Positions 15,951 through 25,032 are shown, counted from the first letter of the stretch. The stretch is DNA of 64,000 nt from Microcoleus sp. bin38.metabat.b11b12b14.051 (GCF_013299165.1 NZ_JAAFKD010000016.1:62001-126000); one strand, 5' to 3'. The notes: a model not told the origin generated them from the sequence alone. A program made the numbers and translations.

Positions 15951-18104
15951 CTATCCTCGCGTTTGACTTTGCATAATTTCAGCCAACAGCCGCTCTTGAC
16001 TTTTGGCAGGTTCTTTGCAAGTCAAACACTCGCAAACTAACCCGATCGCACCTTCAGGTAAATCCGCCTCAATCTGACACACAGCAGTCGGATAATACTG
16101 CGAAAGCAACCCCGAAATCAGGTCGCCAGAAGTGCGGACTAAAGTACAATGCTGATACCAATCCACAGCCGAAAGCAGACTCGGACAAGCTTGGGGAGTA
16201 TCTGCGATCATACTGCTGAAAGCTTGCAAAGCTTGTTGGGCGCGATCGAGATATTCTAAATTTGGGCCCAGCAGCGCCAGGCGAACCAAAGAGGCGATCG
16301 CAATTCCATTCGCCGCCGGAGTCGCATTATCTATATAACTGCGCTCCCGCACCAACAAATCTGCGCTAACATCCTTAGCCGTATTGTAATAGCCGCCAAA
16401 TTCCACACTCCACAAAAACTCATCAAACTCATCTTGCACCCGCACAGCTTTTTCCAACCAAAACTGAGAATTTGGTAACTGTTTAGCCTGAGCTCCGTTT
16501 GCTAAAGCCAAACTCGCTTGATGCAAATCCAACAAAGCTTTTACAAACAAAGCATAATCCTCCGACTGCGCCGCCACAGCCGATTTACCGTCATAATTCA
16601 AGCGCCCAAATCGCCCATCCGTCCACTGATTGTCTAAAATAAAACTAGCAGCATTCGCAGCTAATTCCAGATATTCCAACTTCCCAAAAACCTGCGCCGC
16701 CCGCGCCAAACCCGAAATCATTAAACTATTCCAAGCCGCAATCATTTTCGTGTCAGTAACTGCGGGAATTCTCCCGGGCCAACTGTCATTTTTAGCTTCT
16801 TGATTGTTGCGGGCTGGCGGAAAAATTTTCACCCGATCGGGTTTGTCGCCGTAGCGCACAGCGAAAAGTTTAGCTAAAGCCGTTTCTACTGTTGCGCTGA
16901 GTTTGCCCGGATGGCGGCGCTGCAATACATTCTTGCCTTCAAAATTGCCGCTGCGAGTAACATTAAACTGTTCTTGGATTTCGGCAAATTCCTCCGCCGT
17001 TAACAGGTTTTGTAGTTCGGCGTAAGTCCAAACATAAAACGCTCCTTCCTCCGGTTCAGACCCCCCCGTTTCCCCCCCTTGGTAAGGGGGGGTTAAATTT
17101 TCTGCCCCCCCTTGGTAAGGGGGGGTTGGGGGGGTAAAGCTATCGGCATCCTGTGCAGCGTAAAAATAGCCTGTCGGCGCAATCATTTCTCGCTTCAACC
17201 ATTCTACTGTCCCCGCCACCGCAGTTTCAAAAGCCGGTTCTTGGATTCCCGCGCTCCACAAATTAGCTAAATACTCCACAATTTGACCGTTGTCGTAGAG
17301 CATTTTTTCAAAGTGGGGGACAGTCCAAGCTGCATCAACCGTGTAGCGGTGAAATCCCCCGGCTGCGTGGTCGTAAATACCGCCTAAGGCTAAGTCTAAG
17401 CCGCGCTGAGTGCAGACTTTTTTGCTGTCGTGTTTTGCATCAAAATCAAAGCGAGTTCCCCGCAGTGCTAGCTCAGCATAGGGCATCATCGGAAAACAGG
17501 GGCCTGGGTTGCTACCAGCAATAATTCCCGTGTTGAGTTCTAAGCCTTTTTGGAATACTTCGCGATTTAATTCTGCGGTTGAACCTGTCAGCATCGCCGA
17601 CTGTTGCAGGTTGTCTAAAATCTCTCCTTTAAAAGCTTGCAATTTGCGCTTTTCTGTGTCGTAAAAACGGCGAATTGATTGCAAAACTTCTAAAAAACCT
17701 GGTCTTCCGTAGCGCGGATTTACGGGAAAGTAAGTGCCGCCGTAGAATGGTATTCGCTCGTCGGGAGTGAGAAAAATGTTGAGCGGCCAACCGCCTTGGC
17801 CTGTCATCATTTGCAAAGCTTGCATATAAATGCTGTCGATGTCCGGGCGTTCTTCGCGATCGACTTTTATAGGTATAAACTGCGAATTCATGTATTGGGC
17901 GATCGCGCGATCGGAAAATGCTTCTCCTTCCATCACCGTACACCAGTGGCAGCTAGAATAGCCGATCGACAGGAAAATCGGCTTATTTTGGCTTTCGGCC
18001 GTTGCTAAGGCTTCATCGCACCAGGCCCACCAGTCGATCGGGTTTTCGGCGTGTTTCCGCAGGTACAGGCTTTGGGATTGAGCAAGACGGTTGACCATAA
18101 TCAA
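15951..18104 (-). CDS. thioredoxin-domain protein, YyaL/DUF255 family
   Basis: The 717-residue protein opens with a thioredoxin-like domain with the motif CHWCTVMEGEAFSD near residues 52-65. It continues as an alpha/alpha toroid like N-acylglucosamine epimerases (PHFEKMLYDNGQ, RDADSFT-like AAQDADSF, later SYIDNATPAANG). This is the usual architecture of the family (Spermatogenesis-associated protein 20 in animals). Its biochemical role is not settled. A proline-rich insert with two TPPYQGG units sits near residues 323-348, where a dispersed repeat has entered the gene in frame. The C-terminus ends right at a repeat block. Confidence 0.88.
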   Translation of the reverse strand: MIMVNRLAQSQSLYLRKHAENPIDWWAWCDEALATAESQNKPIFLSIGYSSCHWCTVMEGEAFSDRAIAQYMNSQFIPIKVDREERPDIDSIYMQALQMMTGQGGWPLNIFLTPDERIPFYGGTYFPVNPRYGRPGFLEVLQSIRRFYDTEKRKLQAFKGEILDNLQQSAMLTGSTAELNREVFQKGLELNTGIIAGSNPGPCFPMMPYAELALRGTRFDFDAKHDSKKVCTQRGLDLALGGIYDHAAGGFHRYTVDAAWTVPHFEKMLYDNGQIVEYLANLWSAGIQEPAFETAVAGTVEWLKREMIAPTGYFYAAQDADSFTPPTPPYQGGAENLTPPYQGGETGGSEPEEGAFYVWTYAELQNLLTAEEFAEIQEQFNVTRSGNFEGKNVLQRRHPGKLSATVETALAKLFAVRYGDKPDRVKIFPPARNNQEAKNDSWPGRIPAVTDTKMIAAWNSLMISGLARAAQVFGKLEYLELAANAASFILDNQWTDGRFGRLNYDGKSAVAAQSEDYALFVKALLDLHQASLALANGAQAKQLPNSQFWLEKAVRVQDEFDEFLWSVEFGGYYNTAKDVSADLLVRERSYIDNATPAANGIAIASLVRLALLGPNLEYLDRAQQALQAFSSMIADTPQACPSLLSAVDWYQHCTLVRTSGDLISGLLSQYYPTAVCQIEADLPEGAIGLVCECLTCKEPAKSQERLLAEIMQSQTRG
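17061..17135. repeat. in-frame CCCCCCTTGGTAAGGGGGG repeat inside a gene
   Basis: Two copies of the palindromic unit CCCCCCCTTGGTAAGGGGGG lie inside the thioredoxin-domain gene. They add TPPYQGG-type residues without breaking the frame. Confidence 0.8.
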
Positions 18105-18225
18105 ATATAATTTAACTCGTACTGAGTCAGCTTTTCAGTTCTTTAGCAGTTTAGCGCGATCTGTTTTAGTTGAGTTGTTGGCGACAATCATGTTTTAATA
18201 TTACCACTGATTATCTCAATATAAA

Positions 18226-19821
18226 ATGAGTTTATTATCCCGGAGAATCTTCAATATACGGCTCGGACAATTTTTGTTAAGTGCCGCAGTTCCTCCTGCC
18301 ATTCTCAAACAGTGTCAACCCGAACCATCGAAGCAAGCAGAACCAGCGATCCAACCTGCATTAAAAACTAATATTAACAAAGTTCCGACCAAAAAAGTAG
18401 TTCCCGAAGTAGAATTATTTGTACCAACTTTTTTAGGCAACGACCAGCGCCGATTCTACGGTCGAGGCGTCCCAAAAGGCTTGAAATTAATCAACAAATT
18501 TGAGCTGGGAAGCGGCCGAACTTTTCTGGGAAGACAATCGCAAATTTGGAGTGGCGCAGGTTGGACTGGACAGCCAACAATTACCCGAGATCGAGACAAA
18601 ACTTATTTAATCATAGGTTCTTTCGACCACTATTTGCACAAAATAGACATGGCGACGAATAAAGAAGTTTGGCGCTATGAATTTGATGATATAATTAAAG
18701 GAAGTTCCACAATTTATATTGACAAAACAGCCAACGCCGAAAACCGAATTGTGATTTTGCAAGGCAGCCGCAGCGGCGGTGGTGGCAAAAATGTTGTGCC
18801 GAGTTTTAGGGCAGTGTCTTTTAGAACTGGCAAGGAACTGTGGAAGTTGGACATCAGGAGAACGCCCAGCTACAGTCAGGATAACGATAGCAGTGCTTTG
18901 TATCTGGGCGATGGCGTTTTGTTCAATGCGGGGGAAAATGCGATCGGCTATTTTCTCAATAGTTCTGCCAGCAAAGCTAAAGTTAAACAAGGAATCAAGC
19001 AACCGCAGATATTGTCAGAAGTCAAGCTGTACGAGCCGGGAGATATCAGCAAGCACGGCGGCAACTTGGTAGCAGAATCATCACCATCTCGGCTCAAAGA
19101 TAGATTATATATCTCTGCTGGCTCCGGTCATATTTATGGCATTAGTATTAAAACAAAAAAGATAGTCTGGGATTTCAAGACTGGTTCAGATATTGATGGA
19201 AGTGCTGTAATTTCCAAATCTGGGAAACTGTTTTGTGCGATAGAAAAACAATACATTGCGGGTAACGGCGGAGTCCTTAAACTAAATCCAAACAAAGAAC
19301 CGAATGCCAGCGTCGAATGGTTTTTACCTACTGGAAATCGCCGACTTTCTAGTTGGGAAGGCGGGATAATCGGCTCTGTAGCGCTCAATGACGAGTACAA
19401 TCCTGGGGGTTTTCCAGCGTTATTTGCCACAAATGCGATCGATGGCAATTTGTACATCGGTTCCCAAGATGCAGTTACGGGCAAAAAGAATTTTGTACCT
19501 TGGCGAAATCAGTCTTACGAAACTCCGGTAATCGTATTTAAAAAAGAGATTGGCTCTTCAATTTCTACTCCAATATTTACCGATGGCAATAAACTAATCA
19601 GTGCGGGATACAACGGTGTTTATTTGTTCGAGTTGAAGTGGGAACGAGCCAAGTCTGGGGATAAGAATGCTTTGAAAAATGCTCAAGGCGAGTTTTACCG
19701 TTTGAAAGTAAAAGAATCCGCAAGATTTAAACCGGGTTTATCGTTTGAAGCGACGCCTGTTGTGTGGGACGGAATTGTGAGGATTTGCGCGAGAGATGGG
19801 TGGATGTATACTTTAGGTTAA
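18226..19821 (+). CDS. PQQ-type beta-propeller protein, probably exported
   Basis: 531 residues. The N-terminus has two arginines (SRRIFNIRLGQFLLSAAVPP) followed by a hydrophobic run, so it may be a Tat or Sec signal. A proline/lysine-rich linker follows. The body contains repeated WRYEFDD, GKELWKLDI, KKIVWDFKTGSDIDGS and GWMYTLG blades, as in PQQ-binding-like and BamB-like propellers. No dehydrogenase catalytic residues are obvious, so it may be a scaffold or binding protein. It stands alone, divergent from the YyaL-type gene. Confidence 0.75.
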   Translation: MSLLSRRIFNIRLGQFLLSAAVPPAILKQCQPEPSKQAEPAIQPALKTNINKVPTKKVVPEVELFVPTFLGNDQRRFYGRGVPKGLKLINKFELGSGRTFLGRQSQIWSGAGWTGQPTITRDRDKTYLIIGSFDHYLHKIDMATNKEVWRYEFDDIIKGSSTIYIDKTANAENRIVILQGSRSGGGGKNVVPSFRAVSFRTGKELWKLDIRRTPSYSQDNDSSALYLGDGVLFNAGENAIGYFLNSSASKAKVKQGIKQPQILSEVKLYEPGDISKHGGNLVAESSPSRLKDRLYISAGSGHIYGISIKTKKIVWDFKTGSDIDGSAVISKSGKLFCAIEKQYIAGNGGVLKLNPNKEPNASVEWFLPTGNRRLSSWEGGIIGSVALNDEYNPGGFPALFATNAIDGNLYIGSQDAVTGKKNFVPWRNQSYETPVIVFKKEIGSSISTPIFTDGNKLISAGYNGVYLFELKWERAKSGDKNALKNAQGEFYRLKVKESARFKPGLSFEATPVVWDGIVRICARDGWMYTLG

Positions 19822-19831
19822 AATCAAGGTT

Positions 19832-19857
19832 TGTAGTGAGGACTTTAGTCCGCATTC
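19832..19857. repeat. half copy of the GGTTCGTAGTG-family repeat
   Basis: GTAGTGAGGACTTTAGTCCGC lies 11 bases after the propeller gene. It is a single arm of the palindrome seen whole at 10259 and 23489. Confidence 0.6.
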
Positions 19858-19953
19858 TCCGGGTGTTGAAATCCGCCAATGCCACCACCTGCCGTTTAAC
19901 ACCGCTTATCTCTATCATAGAAAGGATGTCAGCAATTATAGGAAACTTGTTAT

Positions 19954-20451
19954 ATGGCGACCAATGACAGTCAAATAAGTCAAATTTACGGTTCAGAGGA
20001 TGCTCAAGGTATATTACAGCTTGCGATCGCCCGGCGACAAGATGAAGGCGAACTTTCCCGAGTCCAGCTTTTCGAGATTGCAGCAGAATTGGGCATTTCC
20101 GAACAGGATATCGTGGCGGCGGAACAGCAATGGTTAGCCACTAGAGGGGAATTTCAAGAAAAACTGGTTTTTAACACTTACCGTCGCGGCAAATTGCAGA
20201 AAAACTTGACAAAGTACGGCATTATCAATACTTTTTTAGTTTTGTTTAATCTAGCAGGATCGCACGAGCTTTCTTGGTCGCTGTTCATTGTATTAACGTG
20301 GGGATTGGGATTGTCGCTGAATGCTTGGAATGTTTATCAAAGTGAAGGGGAAGAGTACGAACAAGCGTTTCAGCGGTGGCGTTTGAAGAAACAGGTAGGA
20401 CAGTCAATCGGTACTGCGACGGATAAGTTTGTGAAGTGGTTGCAGTCGTGA
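19954..20451 (+). CDS. 2TM-domain membrane protein
   Basis: 165 residues. The first 70 are soluble and helical (DAQGILQLAIARRQDEGELS, then LFEIAAELGISEQDI), resembling a short DNA-binding-like or regulatory helical domain. Residues of about 85-130 hold two membrane segments (INTFLVLFNLAG, SWSLFIVLTWGLGLSLNAW). This is the 2TM domain seen as an accessory part of bacterial regulators. The function is unknown. The ATG at 19954 is the only reasonable start. Confidence 0.75.
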   Translation: MATNDSQISQIYGSEDAQGILQLAIARRQDEGELSRVQLFEIAAELGISEQDIVAAEQQWLATRGEFQEKLVFNTYRRGKLQKNLTKYGIINTFLVLFNLAGSHELSWSLFIVLTWGLGLSLNAWNVYQSEGEEYEQAFQRWRLKKQVGQSIGTATDKFVKWLQS

Positions 20452-20539
20452 TTTTTACTTATTTGTAGGGTGCGCGGCGCGCACCTTAATACTAACCTCA
20501 TAACTCTGATTTTTCGCCGATATGAGTACATTGTACCAT

Positions 20540-20661
20540 GCGTAAAAAATTGTTGCTACCATTAACCATATATAAATTATCTGTCATAATCATAAATTGC
20601 CGGATACTCAAGGTGCCTTCTCCCTACAGATAAAAACCTCTGATTTATTTTTTGTATCCAG
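20540..20661 (-). repeat. conserved intergenic element, copy 2
   Basis: Reverse-complement copy of 3187-3303, with the same TTATCTGT/ACAGATAA inverted pair and the TAATGGTAGCAACAAT block. The remainder of the gap from 20452 holds a GTAGGGTGCGCGGCGCGCACC hairpin at about 20464-20486 and no gene. Confidence 0.6.
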
Positions 20662-20777
20662 GTTTTTTTCCCTTGGTATTACGATATTTATTGGCTCTTA
20701 CTCTTACTATTTTTAACCTGAATCCTTACCGTTTTCTGCCCTATTATCTCTCCTTGGGTAACTGTTCAAATTACCCT

Positions 20778-21026
20778 CTACAGATTATTCAAAAAATCTT
20801 CCACTGAAATCCCAGCTTGATTTAAAATGCTTCCAAGAGTTCCAACTGCCAAAGTTTTTCGCTGTACCGGCACAACACACCCTACTTCGATCGCCCCTTG
20901 CGGATTTTCCGGATCGTCTACAAGTATTTGTTTCTTCAAAATAACGTGACTTCCCCGCTGGCGAACCCGGACAAACCCTAAGCGTTCTAAAGCACGGATA
21001 GTTTCTGCACTACAGACTCTGGGCAG
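20778..21026 (-). CDS. hicA: HicA-family toxin without a standard start codon
   Basis: HicA is a small double-stranded-RNA-binding-fold mRNA interferase, held inactive by HicB. The frame reads LPRVCSAETIRALERLGF, then RQRGSHVIL with the catalytic His of the GSH motif, and ends VGTLGSILNQAGISVEDF. That is a complete HicA of about 82 residues. However, no ATG, GTG or TTG precedes this in frame: TGA at 21036-21038 is followed by GCG CCT AGA CTG CCC. I therefore give the CTG at 21026 as a nominal start. It overlaps or abuts the hicB stop (21028), so translation could be coupled. Alternatively the toxin has been silenced by loss of its start. Confidence 0.75.
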   Translation of the reverse strand: MPRVCSAETIRALERLGFVRVRQRGSHVILKKQILVDDPENPQGAIEVGCVVPVQRKTLAVGTLGSILNQAGISVEDFLNNL

Positions 21027-21027
21027 T

Positions 21028-21234
21028 CTAGGCGCTCAACACCTCAAATGTTGTTAGTAAACGCGGGGAAGTTTTAGGTAAAGAGAGTTCCTCTAAATAG
21101 AGTTCTGTTGCTTCTTTCAGATTGGCGATCGCTTCTTCAATTGTTTCACCCTGGCTGGCAGTTCCCACTTCAGGACATTCTGCCACATAAACATCTTCTT
21201 CCCAATAAACGATTGCTGTAAAGATACGAGGCAT
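21028..21234 (-). CDS. hicB: HicB-family antitoxin
   Basis: 68 residues. FTAIVYWEEDVYVAECPEVG, then GETIEEAIANLKEATELYLE, is the partial RNase H fold of HicB antitoxins, which bind and block HicA. The usual C-terminal DNA-binding domain is absent, so autoregulation may need something else. It lies just upstream of hicA, in the order hicB-hicA. The cassette follows a retropepsin-like protease gene by 72 bases on the same strand. Confidence 0.85.
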   Translation of the reverse strand: MPRIFTAIVYWEEDVYVAECPEVGTASQGETIEEAIANLKEATELYLEELSLPKTSPRLLTTFEVLSA

Positions 21235-21306
21235 ATTTTTGGCAATACCTACTTAGTTCTCACTCTAATCCTGATTTTAGCACATCGGGCGATCGCACTT
21301 CTGTCT

Positions 21307-21687
21307 CTACCCCAGCGTCAACACTCCCGTCCCAAAATTAACAGCCAACGGTAGCAGTTTCAACCACTGCAAACCCAGAATAGATTCAGGAATTCCATCC
21401 CCTACCAACACAGGAATTACATACTCCTCTCCATCGACTACAGCTTTTCCCTCATAAATATCAAAATACTCCTCACCCCGCGCCGTCAGCATCAGTCGTT
21501 CACTTTCAATCATCACCCACCCCAAACTCAGACAATCTTGAGTATCCAGGGCCAACCAACCCGTTGTAAATCCAGTATCTAATAACACTTCAATAGGAAA
21601 TGTTTCGCCATCAGCAGCAACTAAATCAATTTCAAAAAATAGCTCCCCAATCTCCCCGAACCTGCCATCAATCATAAAGTACCGCAA
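21307..21687 (-). CDS. retropepsin-like (clan AA) aspartic protease, cassette copy B, intact
   Basis: 126 residues, one retropepsin-like domain. LLDTGFTTGWLAL near residue 36 carries the DTG catalytic triplet, and VGDGIPESILGLQWLKLL near 95 is the second conserved strand and helix. Such single-domain proteases act as homodimers with one Asp from each chain. The group resembles the AF_0612-type clan AA proteins of archaea and cyanobacteria, whose substrates are unknown. The start overlaps the 105-residue partner gene by 16 bases, which implies coupled translation. A broken copy is at 11580 and a wrecked relative at 30951. Confidence 0.8.
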   Translation of the reverse strand: MRYFMIDGRFGEIGELFFEIDLVAADGETFPIEVLLDTGFTTGWLALDTQDCLSLGWVMIESERLMLTARGEEYFDIYEGKAVVDGEEYVIPVLVGDGIPESILGLQWLKLLPLAVNFGTGVLTLG

Positions 21688-21989
21688 GCCCCAGTCTCAT
21701 TGATGCGGTGAATGCCAATTATCCCGCGTGGGTACTTTTCACGAGCTTTTTGAACTGCAATTGCTTCATCAGAATCGATGAAATAGTCGCCACTGTTTGC
21801 CTCAATAACTATAAACCAGTTGTAATGCTCATCTATTAGTTCAAGGCTAACCCTTGCAAAAACTTCTCGATAACGCTGACAGCGGGCATCTTTTTCAGCT
21901 TTCCGTCTGGCTAACTCCTCTGGCGGTATCGTAAATTCAGGAAATAACCTGCCTCGACGGCGAGGGCGACTTGATGTTGTTTGAGTCAT
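21672..21989 (-). CDS. short conserved protein, partner of the retropepsin-like protease, copy B
   Basis: 105 residues, homologous over the full length to the product of 11945-12262. Conserved points are RRGRLFPE at the N-terminus, HYNWFIVIE, SGDYFIDSDE, REKYP and the terminal RINETGACGT. No signal or membrane segment. Pairing with the protease gene through the same 16-base overlap in both copies suggests that the two proteins work together. It could be substrate, inhibitor or adaptor of the protease (inference). Confidence 0.75.
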   Translation of the reverse strand: MTQTTSSRPRRRGRLFPEFTIPPEELARRKAEKDARCQRYREVFARVSLELIDEHYNWFIVIEANSGDYFIDSDEAIAVQKAREKYPRGIIGIHRINETGACGTL

Positions 21990-22061
21990 GGCTATAATTC
22001 TCTATTCAACTATCTGCAAGTATATCGTGAGTCTTGACTGCGAAAGTGCGATCGCCCTTTG

Positions 22062-22310
22062 TTAAGAAGACAGGGCGGTTGAAACCGCGTCTATACAGAC
22101 ACTCACGCGCGACTCGACTTCGCTCGCCGAACACCTCCGCCGGTTGAAAAACGGGCCATGAAAATTACGTTATTCTCTTGAGTCGGCGTCCGGCGGACAT
22201 TGTTTCTGTAGACGCGGTTTCAACCGCCGTCTGATCTACACCATTCTCTTGAGTCGGCGTCCGGCGGACATTGTTTGTGTAGACGCGGTTTCAACCGCCG
22301 TCTACCTCTA
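22062..22310. repeat. block of GGCGGTTGAAACCGCGTCTA repeats
   Basis: Three units in both orientations. They share GACTCGACTTCGCTCGCCGAACACC with the block at 15670-15695. The block runs into the last codons of the CHAD gene. The rest of the 300-base gap holds no gene. Confidence 0.75.
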
Positions 22311-23286
22311 CAGGATTAATTAAAGTCGATCGCAAACCTTCTCGAACTTCCGACTTTAAATACTTGTGCTGCAAAACCTGCCATTTTTGCCAAGCTGCGT
22401 AGCGATTCTCTACCAACAAACCAGCAAGTTTCGGCAACTCTTTGGTCAAATTGCGATCGACAAAATCTGTCAAAAACTCCCCTAAAACTTCACTGTCTTG
22501 AATATCGCCCAAACATTCCTGAATAGCTTTCACATCTTCGACATAAGCTTCATAAGCCGGGCCGTAAAAATCGCCAAATAGATTCATCAAATAGCGAACC
22601 CGCTTAGCTTGCTTCCGCAAATCGTGCAGAATTGTTCCCTCTGCTGCTAGCTTCTCTTCCACAGCCTCAGCAGTCAAATCATCAGCAACTTTAACTTTGC
22701 CATCCTCGTATTCGGTGCCCAGCAGCCAAGCCGGATGCAGGAAAAATTCGCTGACTTGAGGTAACAGCAAATCCGGCAAAACCTCAGCAATTGGCAAATG
22801 TTCGATCGCCCGAAACTCTGGTTTATCGAGCCAATCCTCGATCGACTGTTTCAGCGACTGGTAACTTTTGCGATCCAAAACAGCCCTTACCGCTTTCAAA
22901 GCCCGACGGCGCTGTTTGAGCAAATGCAACAAAGCCTCATCCAAAACTTCCTGTTCCTGGGCTGGCAAATTCGGGTAATACTGGTTTTGGAGAGTTGCGA
23001 GCATCACATCCAAATCCCTGAGGGTTCCCAGAATCCGCCCCACCTTACCAATTTTGCGTTCAGAAGCCTCTTTTGGCAAGTCTAGAACCCGAGCAAAACC
23101 CGTTACAGCCGATCGCAAACGTCGCATTCCGACTCGCATTTGGTGAAGTTCTTCCGCGTCTTTGTCTTTGAGAACTTCATCCTCGTGCGCTACTGTTTTG
23201 TGGTAATATTTCTCGATCGCACTTGAGGCTGCGTCTCCGAGGGTTTTAACTTTAGTTTTAACTTTTGCTGGTGTTTTGACGTTCAT
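22291..23286 (-). CDS. CHAD-domain protein
   Basis: CHAD domains are all-helical, rich in conserved His, Arg and Lys, and bind polyphosphate. Here ELHQMRVGMRRLRSAVTGF opens the domain (residues about 50-70 from this start), and LHDLRKQAKRVRYLMNLF marks the second half. No CYTH domain is attached. A frame extends upstream to 23382, but the ATG at 23286 (MNVKTPAKVKTK) is the likelier start since the extra residues are not family-like. A role in polyphosphate granules is possible. Confidence 0.85.
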   Translation of the reverse strand: MNVKTPAKVKTKVKTLGDAASSAIEKYYHKTVAHEDEVLKDKDAEELHQMRVGMRRLRSAVTGFARVLDLPKEASERKIGKVGRILGTLRDLDVMLATLQNQYYPNLPAQEQEVLDEALLHLLKQRRRALKAVRAVLDRKSYQSLKQSIEDWLDKPEFRAIEHLPIAEVLPDLLLPQVSEFFLHPAWLLGTEYEDGKVKVADDLTAEAVEEKLAAEGTILHDLRKQAKRVRYLMNLFGDFYGPAYEAYVEDVKAIQECLGDIQDSEVLGEFLTDFVDRNLTKELPKLAGLLVENRYAAWQKWQVLQHKYLKSEVREGLRSTLINPVEVDGG

Positions 23287-23488
23287 GGTAGATGTAGAGT
23301 CCAATGAAAGCGATCGACTTTTATTTTGATTTCCAGGTTTTTCTAATAAGGTGTTATATCCTAGCACACACTTTTGATTCACGAACCGCTGTCTTAATAA
23401 ATCTTAATATAAAATAATTGACAATTTATGCAAAGTCAGCATTTAGTAATTAATATCCTGTGCGATCGATTAACCGCACGCGCGATCC

Positions 23489-23549
23489 GGTTCGTAGTGC
23501 GGACTTCAGTCCGCATCCAGGGAGCGGACTTCAGTCCGCACTACGAACC
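23489..23549. repeat. palindromic dispersed repeat, GGTTCGTAGTG family
   Basis: GGTTCGTAGTGCGGACTTCA and its inverted complement form a hairpin with a stem of about 26 bp. Confidence 0.8.
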
Positions 23550-23605
23550 GTTTTTGTGATTGTAATTCAACGAATATGACTTAACTAGCGATCGCGCCCT
23601 GATTT

Positions 23606-23775
23606 CAGAAACCCGGTTTCTTCAGATATTGCTCGTTGAGCGTCGCAATTTTTGCTCAGAAACCGGGTTTGTTATCCCCATGTTACTTGCGACATCAGAA
23701 ACCCGGTTTCTTGAGATATTGCTCGTTGATCATCGGAATTCTTGCTCAGAAACCGGGTTTCTTGTCCCCATGCGT
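23606..23775. repeat. tandem pair of AAACCCGGTTTCTT units
   Basis: Two direct copies of about 95 bases, each with AGAAACCCGGTTTCTT, GATATTGCTCGTTGA and an inverted AGAAACCGGGTTT. No gene. Confidence 0.8.
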
Positions 23776-23796
23776 AGGTACTGTTAATGTCCTGCG

Positions 23797-23887
23797 CTTG
23801 ACAATTTATAAAAAATCTTCAATCTAAAAAATCTCAAAAATCTTCAATCTAAAAAATCTAAAATCTAAAATCTAAAATCTAAAATAG
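23797..23887. repeat. AT-rich TCTAAAA tandem repeat
   Basis: Units of AATCTAAAA/AATCTTCAATCTAAA type. The remaining bases to 24066 downstream of petJ show no gene. Confidence 0.75.
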
Positions 23888-24066
23888 AATATCCCTCCCT
23901 CGCTCTTGGGCTGATAAACATCGGATTTTTGGCGCGCTTGCCTAAAGGGGTGAAGAGCGCTGCAAACCGACATTTATTTACCCAAGAGAAAGAGAGGGTG
24001 CGATCGGGAAGACAAGTTTTAAATTAAATCAAGTCTGCCCAGTTTGTCCGACTTCAAAGAGGCAGT

Positions 24067-24408
24067 TTAGCCTTTCCAGTCTTTCTCAGATTGTTCGAGC
24101 ACGTAGGTTGCTACATCCTCGATTTGTTCGGGCTTCAAGCGAGTGCCGAAAGCAGGCATAGCATTTTTGCCCTTAGTTACCTGAGTAGTAATAGCCTCGA
24201 TAGAATTCATGCCGTACTTCTCAAGAGCACCTTTTTTCAAGGTTTTCATCGCCATAACGACGTTGCCGCCACCGATGTGACAAGCAGAACAGTTGGCGCT
24301 AAAGAGTTTAGCCCCTTTAGCAGCATCTCCAGCGAGTGCAGGGCGGCCGAAGCCTACAGTCAAAATTGCGATCGCTAACAGGGCGATCGATAAGAGTCTT
24401 TTCAACAC
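24067..24408 (-). CDS. petJ: cytochrome c6 (cytochrome c553)
   Basis: Soluble lumenal electron carrier from cytochrome b6f to photosystem I, or to cytochrome oxidase; it replaces plastocyanin under low copper. The signal peptide ends in GRPALA, residues about 1-26. The haem site CSACH lies near residue 40 and the axial Met in NAMPAFG near 84. The C-terminus [13 protein letters not shown] is typical. At 113 residues it is full length. It is last in the series psbV, psbV2, petJ on the minus strand, an order known in other cyanobacteria. Confidence 0.97.
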   Translation of the reverse strand: MLKRLLSIALLAIAILTVGFGRPALAGDAAKGAKLFSANCSACHIGGGNVVMAMKTLKKGALEKYGMNSIEAITTQVTKGKNAMPAFGTRLKPEQIEDVATYVLEQSEKDWKG

Positions 24409-24531
24409 AGTTCTCCTCTAATGGACACGCTAAGGGTGATTCTTTAGATATTTTACCTGTTAAAACAGGCGCGATCGCGACTGCGCGATTGCCTTCTTCC
24501 GAATAATTTACCACTTTTTGGCAGTGGCAGT

Positions 24532-25032
24532 TCAACTCTCAAAATTATCCACGCCCCAGCCCGGAGCTTTCTGAGCAGCCCGAAGCACAAAGGCAGCCAA
24601 ATTTTCAATCTCTGTCTGCCGCATCCAGCTTTCTGGCACTTGGCGGCACCAGAAAGTCTCCTCGCTGCCGTCATAAGTCATCGGTTCCCTCAGGTAGGAC
24701 ACCAGACTATTGATGGTGGTGCGCGGAGGCGTTGCCCCTTCCAGAGCAGTCAAAGACAAAGAAATAGTCGGATCTGGCAAAGTCGCTCCCCCAACATGAC
24801 AGTTGAGGCAGTTTTGCTCGAACAACCGCTTCCCTGCGGACAAATCCTCAGCGGAAAAGAGCCGAGTCTGTCCCTGTGCGTCCAATTCTAGCGGTACAGG
24901 TTCGCTAACTTTCAAATAGCGAGTTACATAAGAATCGGCAGCAGCCAAAACAGGTTGAGGTGCCACCAGTACCAGCGGCAAAACAATTAAAATTCCTAAC
25001 AGAAAGCAGACAAAAACACCACTACGGAGCAT
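24532..25032 (-). CDS. psbV2: cytochrome c550-like protein PsbV2
   Basis: A paralogue of PsbV. The signal peptide ends in QPVLAAA near residue 32. The single haem site CLNCHVGG lies near residue 76. Conserved PsbV features include TINSLVSYLREPMTYDGSE. The region after TYDGSE, with a Cys (FWCRQVPESWM), matches PsbV2 rather than PsbV, in which a His supplies the second haem ligand. PsbV2 can partly replace PsbV at photosystem II in Thermosynechococcus, but its usual role is unclear. It lies between psbV and petJ. Confidence 0.92.
   Translation of the reverse strand: MLRSGVFVCFLLGILIVLPLVLVAPQPVLAAADSYVTRYLKVSEPVPLELDAQGQTRLFSAEDLSAGKRLFEQNCLNCHVGGATLPDPTISLSLTALEGATPPRTTINSLVSYLREPMTYDGSEETFWCRQVPESWMRQTEIENLAAFVLRAAQKAPGWGVDNFES

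Noticed and set aside
23636-23827. 63-codon frame with repeated QKPGLLSPC
   Set aside because: It is wholly encoded by the AAACCCGGTTT tandem repeat.
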